DNA from: Phycisphaerales bacterium
GTDB taxonomy: Bacteria > Planctomycetota > Phycisphaerae > Phycisphaerales > SM1A02
Length of the DNA: 64,000 bases
Reading direction: 5' to 3'
Assembly (NCBI GenBank): GCA_030749435.1
Contig: JASMKH010000010.1
Coordinates: forward strand, 1-64,000
How positions within the stretch are numbered: position 1 is the first letter of the stretch; the number at the start of each line of letters is the position of its first letter. Positions 58,732-64,000 of the stretch are shown piece after piece. The position numbers were made by a program, and so were the translations under genes. Below the pieces are notes generated by a model. It worked only from the letters and a program-made list of their open reading frames with translations. It was not told the origin of the DNA and did no database searches.

Positions 58732-58962
58732 CTACTTCTTCTTTTTCTTGTTCTTGAAGTAGTCGCCCTTGAACTTGTTCTGGAACTTCTCGACGCGGCC
58801 TGCGGTGTCCACGAAGGACGACTTGCCGGTGTAGAAGGGGTGCGAGCCCGACCAGATCTCGACATTCATCTCGGGCACCGTGGCGCCGACGGTCATGACA
58901 ACCTCGCCGCGATAGGTGACCTTGCACTCGGGGTAGTACTCGGGATGGGTGTCGTTCTTCAT
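58732..58962 (-). CDS. rpmE: 50S ribosomal protein L31
   Basis: 76 residues from ATG 58962, with GGAG 7 bases upstream. L31 is recognised by DTHPEYYPECKVTYRGEVVM, WSGSHPFYTGKSSFVDTAGR and EKFQNKFKGDYFKNKKKKK. Only one Cys is present, so it is not a four-Cys zinc-binding L31 (C+ type). It precedes prfA, the usual order in many bacteria. Confidence 0.94.
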   Translation of the reverse strand: MKNDTHPEYYPECKVTYRGEVVMTVGATVPEMNVEIWSGSHPFYTGKSSFVDTAGRVEKFQNKFKGDYFKNKKKKK

Positions 58963-59101
58963 GGGGTACTCCAAGACGCCGGCCCCCTCCCCGGGAGCCG
59001 AGCCCCGCAGGATAGGGGCCTCGAGGAGAATGTCAAGCCAGCCGTTGCCGAGGTGTGATCGGGGCAGTATTCTGTGCCGCTCTGCCGGGCGACAACCCAG
59101 A

Positions 59102-59174
59102 TCCCCTGTAGCTCAATTGGTAGAGCGAGCGGCTGTTAACCGCTAGGTTGCTGGTTCGAGTCCAGCCGGGGGAG
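59102..59174 (+). tRNA. tRNA-Asn (anticodon GUU)
   Basis: A full cloverleaf: acceptor TCCCCTG/CGGGGGA, D-arm GCTC/GAGC, anticodon stem AGCGG/CCGCT with loop CTGTTAA (anticodon GTT), T-arm GCTGG/CCAGC with loop TTCGAGT. Discriminator G at 59174; CCA is not encoded. A triloop hairpin with one wobble pair follows at 59194-59210, the same geometry as the array beside tRNA-Arg. Confidence 0.96.
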
Positions 59175-59334
59175 TTTCTGTCACAACCGGGTTGGCGGGC
59201 TTCGCCTGCCGCCGGGGTTTGCTTCCTACGCTCTGGCACCCGCAACTGCGCCACGCTGCCGCGTGACCCGAGGCCGAGGTGAGCCCTCGAATCATGTCAG
59301 GGTGCCGCTGCGATGGAACTGGTATTGTTGCCGT

Positions 59335-59520
59335 GTGCCGTTGCATCGAACATCGCAGAATCGTGTCATCGCTGGTGTGTGCGGAGGGCTTGCCGACTGG
59401 CTCGGCTGGGATCCCACCTTGCTTCGCGTGGTCTATCTGGTGGTGTCAATTGTTTCGGCGGCGTTTCCTGGACTACTGACCTACATCATTCTCTGGGTCC
59501 TCATGCCGCTCGATCCATGA
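59335..59520 (+). CDS. PspC-domain membrane protein
   Basis: 61 residues from a GTG at 59335; the frame is open upstream but family members begin about here. The sequence SQNRVIAGVCGGLADWLGWD followed by PTLLRVVYLVVSIVSA and LLTYIILWVLMPLD is the complete PspC domain: a conserved amphipathic motif plus a membrane hairpin. PspC proteins sense or relieve envelope stress in the phage-shock response; stand-alone small versions are common. No pspA or pspB nearby. Its stop overlaps the next gene (ATGA). Confidence 0.85.
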   Translation: MPLHRTSQNRVIAGVCGGLADWLGWDPTLLRVVYLVVSIVSAAFPGLLTYIILWVLMPLDP

Positions 59521-59909
59521 CCATGACATGGCCACCAGGCGCGCTGCGATGGGTGGGCCGTGGATTGGGGGTCTTCTACGTCGCTTTCTTCGGGTTCTTT
59601 CTGATCGCCCACCTCGTTGGCGATGAACCTGTTTCGGAACAACCACTGACGCCCGGTGAAGTCGGGATCTTCATTGCGATTGGCGCCTCGGTCCTCGGTG
59701 TGGGACTTGCCTTCTGGAAGGCTCACCTCGGCGGGGGCGTGATGCTCGCGTCATGGATCGCCATGATCGCGATCGATTGGCACATCGTCGTGAACATCTT
59801 CTTTGGCATCCCTGCAATTGCCGGGGCGCTCCTGATCGCGTCGGGTGGTGTCAGCCCTGAGGGTCCCTGTCCGTCTGAGGAGGCTCAGGAGCGAGCGTCC
59901 CGCGAATGA
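59517..59909 (+). CDS. Small polytopic membrane protein, function unknown
   Basis: 130 residues from ATG 59517, overlapping the PspC stop by 4 bp. About four hydrophobic helices (GLGVFYVAFFGFFLIAHLVG, VGIFIAIGASVLGVGLAFW, GVMLASWIAMIAIDW, VVNIFFGIPAIAGALLIAS) and a short acidic C-terminus. I do not recognise a family with confidence. Coupling to the PspC gene suggests a joint membrane role. The last 59 bp overlap the converging gene. Confidence 0.7.
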   Translation: MTMTWPPGALRWVGRGLGVFYVAFFGFFLIAHLVGDEPVSEQPLTPGEVGIFIAIGASVLGVGLAFWKAHLGGGVMLASWIAMIAIDWHIVVNIFFGIPAIAGALLIASGGVSPEGPCPSEEAQERASRE

Positions 59910-61023
59910 GCCCCGGCCACCAGATTTCACGCTCGTCCTGCGCATCGCACGATCGCCTGAGCAGCAGGTAGGCTCGGGTTGAGGCGGCCATGAGGTAGGC
60001 GACCACCCAGCCGCCGATGGCCCAGTTCACCAGACTGGTCCAGAATGCAATCAAGCCTGCCGTGAATCTGGTGTGCCAATGCATCTCAGGGAGCTCGCCG
60101 TTCCGGGCCAGCACCGCTGCGTGGTTCATCAGGTCGGCGGAAACCCACGCAGAGGCGAGTTCGCCCGTCAGTGCCACCATGAATGTCGCCACGCCTCCAA
60201 CCAGCAGGAGCCCGAGCGCGAGCCCAAGCATGATCGTGAAGAGATACAGCATCCAGGTGAGCGGTTTGGCAACCACGTAGGCGATGGCGCGGTGCATCGC
60301 ATCGGCGCCGTCGCAATTCTCGGTCGCCACGACGGGAAGCAACAGCAGCCCCGAGACGATGAAGGCAAGGATCAACATGGCGACCCCCAGCCCGAAGAGC
60401 AAGGCGACTCCGTAGAGCAGCCCGCCGATGATGTTGATCGCCGGAATGTTCAACAACACAAACCCGAACACGATCAGCATGAGTGACAGCACGCCCGCCA
60501 TCACCAGCGGCGTTACAACCGCACCGAAGAATGAGGGCCATCGCGGCAGCACCATTGCAAGCGCCGGATTGAGCCGGGCCACGTCGTTGGTTGCCACGGA
60601 GACCGCCTCAAGTCGGCACAACAGCCCGCCACCAAACGCGAGTACGGCAGCGGTCCAGATTCCAAACAGGATGACAAACCACCGATGCCCTGAATCCCAC
60701 AGCCGCGTCGGTGTTCCCCACAGGAGATCCCGCGTAGCCTCGACAAACGCTGCCGGGTCGAGCGTGACGGTGGCATCCATCATCTTCCCCGCGGCCCCCT
60801 CAATCCATTGCACCGTGCCGCCGAACGGCGCTGTCATACTGTCGGACGCGGTCGCGGCGTCCCAGATCTGACCGCCACCGACCAGCAGGGCCAGCACGAC
60901 CATCCCGATGCCGATTCGTCCGGGGCTCAGCGCCGATCCGATCGCCTTGAGCAGGGAGCCGTACCTGAAGACGCTGGTGAATCGGACTTCCTCAACGGAT
61001 GTGGCCGGGGGACGCTCACACAT
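59851..61023 (-). CDS. Polytopic membrane protein, function unknown
   Basis: 390 residues with at least six hydrophobic segments (IGIGMVVLALLVGGGQIWDA, FVILFGIWTAAVLAFGGGLL, GVLSLMLIVFGFVLLNIPAI, MLILAFIVSGLLLLPVVATE, LYLFTIMLGLALGLLLVGGV and a last one near AIGGWVVAYLMAASTRAYLL). A soluble loop near residues 60-105 has GTVQWIEGAAGKMMDATVTL. No enzymatic or transporter motif recognised. The 59-bp tail-to-tail overlap with the plus-strand gene is unusually long; both frames look real. Confidence 0.75.
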   Translation of the reverse strand: MCERPPATSVEEVRFTSVFRYGSLLKAIGSALSPGRIGIGMVVLALLVGGGQIWDAATASDSMTAPFGGTVQWIEGAAGKMMDATVTLDPAAFVEATRDLLWGTPTRLWDSGHRWFVILFGIWTAAVLAFGGGLLCRLEAVSVATNDVARLNPALAMVLPRWPSFFGAVVTPLVMAGVLSLMLIVFGFVLLNIPAINIIGGLLYGVALLFGLGVAMLILAFIVSGLLLLPVVATENCDGADAMHRAIAYVVAKPLTWMLYLFTIMLGLALGLLLVGGVATFMVALTGELASAWVSADLMNHAAVLARNGELPEMHWHTRFTAGLIAFWTSLVNWAIGGWVVAYLMAASTRAYLLLRRSCDAQDEREIWWPGLIRGTLAPEPPQTDRDPQG

Positions 61024-61109
61024 GGATCACCTCCAGAACTGCAGGACCGCAATGTGCTGCCGCAGGTCGGTGCGATAGTACATCGGAACCCGAGTCATCG
61101 GAAACGGAC

Positions 61110-61139
61110 AACGGGCCGCGGTGTCAAACGCGGCCCGTT
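61110..61139 (-). terminator. Hairpin terminator after the 61173-61745 gene
   Basis: A perfect 11-bp GC-rich stem (61110-61120 with 61129-61139) with an 8-base loop lies 33 bp beyond the stop of the minus-strand gene at 61173. On that strand it is followed by TGTCCGTTTCC, a weak U-tract, so termination is likely but may need help. Confidence 0.5.
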
Positions 61140-61172
61140 GCATGTTCAGTTTCAATGGTCAGTCGACGCGGT

Positions 61173-61745
61173 TCAGTCTTCCTCATCGGCGACCCCGGCT
61201 TGCAGAATGGACTGCGTGCGAAGCACCATGAGGCCGTCTCCACGGAGGTGGTAGGCCTGCACGTGAACCTGATCGGAGTACCGCTGAAACTCGACCAGCG
61301 AGAGACTCGGGTGCGTATGGTCCGACCGCCATGTCGTCATCAGGCATGCAGGGTCATCGCCGTGTTCGAGCATCTCCTGGTAGGTGCTCAGGTACAGGTG
61401 ATCCGAGAGCGTCTCGGTCTGGATTGACGTCACGAAACTGATACGGTCGCCGAAGACCTCTTCGAAGTCTCGTTCGCCCGAGCAGGGCATCGTGGTGACG
61501 AGCCCCCGCTCCGGCAGGTCATCAACGTCGTCGGTCACGACTTCGCACAGGGTGGTCGTGGCGTGTTCAAACCGAACGACGTGCCCACCAGGGAAGACCC
61601 AGGTCTCAAAATCGAAGTCCGGATGTGTGGTCTGCCGCCGCCCGGCAATGTTGAAGAACTCCGGGTGGATCGGGCCACGGTACAGCAGCATGCTGTATGG
61701 CTGGAGCCCGCTAATCGGAGGCTGTGCTGTCATTGTTGAGTCCAT
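61173..61745 (-). CDS. Conserved-looking soluble protein, function unknown
   Basis: 190 residues from ATG 61745, with GAAGG 7 bases upstream. Compact, beta-rich and acidic, without signal peptide or helices: YSMLLYRGPIHPEFFNIAGR, FETWVFPGGHVVRFEHATTT and a C-terminal LVEFQRYSDQVHVQAYHLRG. I recall no family with certainty. Transcribed alone, with a terminator-like hairpin downstream. Confidence 0.65.
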   Translation of the reverse strand: MDSTMTAQPPISGLQPYSMLLYRGPIHPEFFNIAGRRQTTHPDFDFETWVFPGGHVVRFEHATTTLCEVVTDDVDDLPERGLVTTMPCSGERDFEEVFGDRISFVTSIQTETLSDHLYLSTYQEMLEHGDDPACLMTTWRSDHTHPSLSLVEFQRYSDQVHVQAYHLRGDGLMVLRTQSILQAGVADEED

Positions 61746-61933
61746 TCCGCACCTTCGTTCGCTGACGCCGAGGGGCCCACAAAGCCCCTGAACCCGTCCA
61801 TGGCAGCATCACTTGCGACCCGGTGCCTATTGTTGCTGAAGTCGGTCATTTGGCAACCCCAGATCCTGAAACCAAGGCAATATCATGCGCCCGGCAGTTC
61901 TGTGGTTGGCGGAACCTGTCGTGGAGACACTGG

Positions 61934-62650
61934 TTGCGAACTCAAAAAAAAGCGGATGCGAGCGACTCCCGCGGTCGGTGCCTCCTGGCTCGATCCGACG
62001 CCCTGCTCGGCGTGCCGTGGATGCCCGCTGGGCCCTGCGGCGATGCCGAGCCTCAGGCTGCGGTCCCGGTGGCCGGCGGTCTGGATGCGCTGAAGCGGGC
62101 GGTCGAGGCCGAGTTTCCCTTCTGCGAGAGCCTGGCCGGGGCGACCGCGTGCGTGTTCGGCGAGGGCGATCCCACCGCGGACCTCGTCTTCGTCGGCGAG
62201 GCCCCCGGTGCCGATGAGGATCGGCTGGGCAGGCCGTTCGTGGGCGCTGCAGGGCGGAAACTGGACGAGATCATCAAGGCCATGGGGCTGGAGCGGGACG
62301 AGGTGTACATCTGCAACGTCCTGAAGGCCAGACCTCCGGGGAACCGCACGCCCTTGCCCGATGAAGTCGCTCAGGCGACGCCGTGGCTGTACGGGCAGCT
62401 GCGGCTCATTCGGCCCTCGGTCATCGTCGCGCTGGGTGGCCCGGCCGCGAAGCTGCTGCTTCAGACCGGGCAGGGCATTACTCGATTGAGGGGCCGCATG
62501 GGGGTATGGCAAGACCCGGACAGCGACCTTTCCATTCCAGTGATGCCGACCTTTCACCCCGCCTATCTGCTTCGAAACTACACGCCGGAGGTCCGCGGTC
62601 AGGTGTGGCAGGACATGCAGGCCGTCATGGGCGTGATGGGGCGGGACTGA
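61934..62650 (+). CDS. Uracil-DNA glycosylase, family 4-like, lacking most Fe-S cysteines
   Basis: 238 residues from a TTG at 61934, preceded by GGAG at a 7-base spacing; GTG 61823 and ATG 62021 are alternatives, but the LLGVPWMP segment that planctomycete relatives seem to share lies upstream of 62021. Family 4 motifs: VFVGEAPGADEDRLGRPFVG (motif A), ICNVLKARPPGNRTP, and VMPTFHPAYLLRNYTP (motif B His). The four Cys that bind 4Fe-4S in family 4 are mostly missing: ARPPGNR replaces CRPPGNR and VAQATPWL replaces the usual Cys. It excises uracil from DNA if active. Confidence 0.82.
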   Translation: MRTQKKADASDSRGRCLLARSDALLGVPWMPAGPCGDAEPQAAVPVAGGLDALKRAVEAEFPFCESLAGATACVFGEGDPTADLVFVGEAPGADEDRLGRPFVGAAGRKLDEIIKAMGLERDEVYICNVLKARPPGNRTPLPDEVAQATPWLYGQLRLIRPSVIVALGGPAAKLLLQTGQGITRLRGRMGVWQDPDSDLSIPVMPTFHPAYLLRNYTPEVRGQVWQDMQAVMGVMGRD

Positions 62651-62653
62651 AGC

Positions 62654-62692
62654 AAAAAAAGAGCCCGCCGTTGACCGCCAACGTACAGGCTC
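62654..62692 (-). terminator. Rho-independent terminator of dtd, possibly two-way
   Basis: On the minus strand GAGCC and GGCTC (62692-62688 with 62665-62661) enclose an inner CGTTG/CAACG stem, followed by seven T residues (62660-62654). It follows the dtd stop at a distance. The stretch between them (62693-62823) is unusually rich in G and C homopolymers and holds no gene. Confidence 0.7.
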
Positions 62693-62823
62693 CTTGTGGG
62701 GGGGGCTTGGTTGCTGCCTCTAGTTCGCTCTCCAGCGTTGCCAGGTTCCCCCCCGCGGGGAAAAACGGGGAAGATTGTCGGAGAGGCCCCGCCAGCGACC
62801 CCGAAACCCCCCCCGCAGGCGTC

Positions 62824-63276
62824 TCAGCGATCCCCGGCCCGCTGGAGAATGACGGTGACCGGGCCGTCATTGACGGAAGTGACCGCCATCGTGGCGGCGA
62901 AAACGCCGGTCCGGACGGGGACCCCGGTCGCGGCGATCCGCTGTCCCAACTGCTCGATCAGTGGCTCGGCTTGCTCGGGCGTGGCCGCCCCGATGAAACT
63001 CGGCCGGTGCCCCTTGTCGCAGTTTCCGGCCAGCGTGAACTGGCTGATCAGGAGGACGCTGCCCTCAATGTCCAGAACCGACCGGTTCATGCGGCCCGCG
63101 TCGTCTGCGAAGATCCGCAGATTGGAGAGTTTGTTCGCCATCCACGTGAGGACACGCGCATCATCGTCGGGCTCCGCCGCAGCGAGCACCAGCAGGCCGG
63201 AGGCAATCGAGGCGGCGTGTGGCGGATCGGTTACTTCAACCGACGCTGAGGACACACGCTGGACGACGCAGATCAT
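62824..63276 (-). CDS. dtd: D-aminoacyl-tRNA deacylase
   Basis: 150 residues from ATG 63276. DTD signatures: MICVVQRVSSASVEV at the N-terminus, VLLISQFTLAGNCDKGHRPS with the catalytic SQFTL, and AVTSVNDGPVTVILQR with the cis Gly-Pro motif. It removes D-amino acids mistakenly attached to tRNA. The start overlaps the stop of the MEMO-family gene by 4 bp, so the two are co-translated. Confidence 0.93.
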   Translation of the reverse strand: MICVVQRVSSASVEVTDPPHAASIASGLLVLAAAEPDDDARVLTWMANKLSNLRIFADDAGRMNRSVLDIEGSVLLISQFTLAGNCDKGHRPSFIGAATPEQAEPLIEQLGQRIAATGVPVRTGVFAATMAVTSVNDGPVTVILQRAGDR

Positions 63277-64000
63277 CCGCCAGCGACGAGGCCCGCCGAT
63301 GCAATCATGGCGGTGCCCTCCTCGTCCAGTGGATGCTGGCAGTAGTCGATCAGTTCGACTTCCCTGGGCTGCACGATGCTGAGCAGCCCCGCCATGGCAC
63401 CCACGCCGCTCCAGCGGCTGGAGTTGGCACTCCACTTGACGGCCGCTACGAACGCGTCGGCATCACCCCCGGTGAACTTCGAGAGGAGCTCCCGGTCCGC
63501 CCGCTCGGCCTCGAACCGCCGCTGCTCGTCGATGGGCCGCGGCTCGCCGAATTGCGGACCGACATGGCTGAGGTCCCCGGTCGCGACGACGAGCGTTCGA
63601 CCGGGCAGCGCCTCGATGATCCCGCGGACCCCCTCGACGAAATCAGCGGCGGTGACGATGTCACGCTCGTCGGCCGACGCGTCGAGTGGATCCGGCATGA
63701 GGCATCCGACAATCGTGGGCTCGCCCAAGCAGTACTGAAGCCAGGGGACCTGCATCTCAATGCCGTGGCTTGCAATGTGGTCGAGCTGGTCGTTGAACAA
63801 CGCGTCGCCGAATCGTTCCTCCAGTGCGTCAACGAAATCGGCGTCCGGAACCAGGCGACCGAGCGGGCTCTGAAAGCCCCAACGGGTTCCGACCACGCCG
63901 TCGCCGAATCCCAGTTGGTTGTTCCCGAGAATGAGGACGCGGTCAAACTGCTGCCCGTTGAGGGCGTGATAGGTTCCCGCATACACCTCTGCCGCAGGTC
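63273..64000 (-). CDS. MEMO-family protein, N-terminus beyond the window
   Basis: The frame is open to the right edge, so the first residues are missing. The visible part matches the MEMO1/AmmeMemoRadiSam system B family: SHGIEMQVPWLQYCLGEPTI, VVATGDLSHVGPQFGEPRPI and the C-terminal VELIDYCQHPLDEEGTAMI. Metal-site His residues are visible in the first two blocks. At the N-terminal site, where most members have GPNHH, the sequence is RVLILGNNQLGFGD, with no His. In other bacteria such genes pair with an AMMECR1 domain and a radical-SAM protein, neither of which is here. Overlaps dtd by 4 bp. Confidence 0.8.
   Translation of the reverse strand, partial: PAAEVYAGTYHALNGQQFDRVLILGNNQLGFGDGVVGTRWGFQSPLGRLVPDADFVDALEERFGDALFNDQLDHIASHGIEMQVPWLQYCLGEPTIVGCLMPDPLDASADERDIVTAADFVEGVRGIIEALPGRTLVVATGDLSHVGPQFGEPRPIDEQRRFEAERADRELLSKFTGGDADAFVAAVKWSANSSRWSGVGAMAGLLSIVQPREVELIDYCQHPLDEEGTAMIASAGLVAGG

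Noticed and set aside
1-64000. CRISPR array, insertion sequence, prophage or integrative element
   Set aside because: No regularly spaced repeats, transposase, integrase, or phage structural genes were recognised; the tRNA-end repeat is the only att-like trace.

Overview
The window is high-GC bacterial DNA (roughly 63% by eye) that most resembles a marine planctomycete of the class Phycisphaerae. This placement is an inference. It rests on two paralogous secreted proteins ending in a PAPGA-hydrophobic-RRRR sorting tail, a secreted protein ending in a dockerin-like DLDGNDDVDINDLL repeat, a planctomycete-type CGSCH cytochrome domain, many TPR/HEAT proteins, a sigma-factor-like protein next to mqnA, and a type II-style pseudopilin. 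I see no prophage, insertion sequence, CRISPR array or rRNA. There are two tRNA genes, Arg(CCU) and Asn(GUU).

Layout. 1-4.1 kb: end of a TPR protein, a dockerin-bearing secreted protein with an orphan second dockerin repeat after its stop, an unusual array of four perfect triloop hairpins beside tRNA-Arg, and a large TPR protein. 4.1-6.8 kb: a permease fused to an EIIA-like and a TrkA-C domain, plus a DUF308 membrane protein. 6.9-23.4 kb: a phenylacetyl-CoA degradation (paa) island. paaN and paaY lie on the plus strand. On the minus strand, reading downward from 23.4 kb, come a hotdog thioesterase, paaF, paaG, paaH, paaJ, paaA, paaB, paaC and paaD, then a complete 2-oxoacid dehydrogenase (E1 alpha, E1 beta, E2, a TlpA-like thioredoxin, E3) and a small membrane protein. 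The island has no recognisable paaK (ligase), paaE (oxygenase reductase), paaZ or paa regulator. A testable idea is that the dehydrogenase makes phenylacetyl-CoA directly from phenylpyruvate.

23.4-32.4 kb: a degenerate alpha/beta hydrolase, fumarase C, a HEAT lipoprotein, a TPR protein, ribosomal protein S18, and a tight plus-strand operon (class I amidotransferase, YgfZ, a 56-residue membrane protein, HMG-CoA lyase). 32.4-38.2 kb: a diguanylate cyclase and its partner, murG, ftsW and miaB. 38.2-40.7 kb: two secreted sorting-tail paralogues with long leaders and strong terminators. 40.7-45.8 kb: a minus-strand operon of RNA helicase, psuG, rho and a TPR-sulfotransferase. 45.9-49.6 kb: alr, mqnA and the sigma-like protein. 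49.6-58.9 kb: rplM-rpsI with a promoter and structured leader, a CPBP protease, Mrp, a cytochrome-domain protein, sat-cysC (PAPS synthesis, possibly serving the sulfotransferase), a pseudopilin, prfA and rpmE. 59-64 kb: tRNA-Asn, a PspC protein, membrane proteins, a family-4-like uracil-DNA glycosylase lacking most Fe-S cysteines, dtd, and a MEMO-family protein cut by the window end.

Starts were chosen from ribosome-binding sites, signal peptides, overlaps and family lengths. Several are uncertain and are flagged. Family assignments come from motif recognition, not from database searches.
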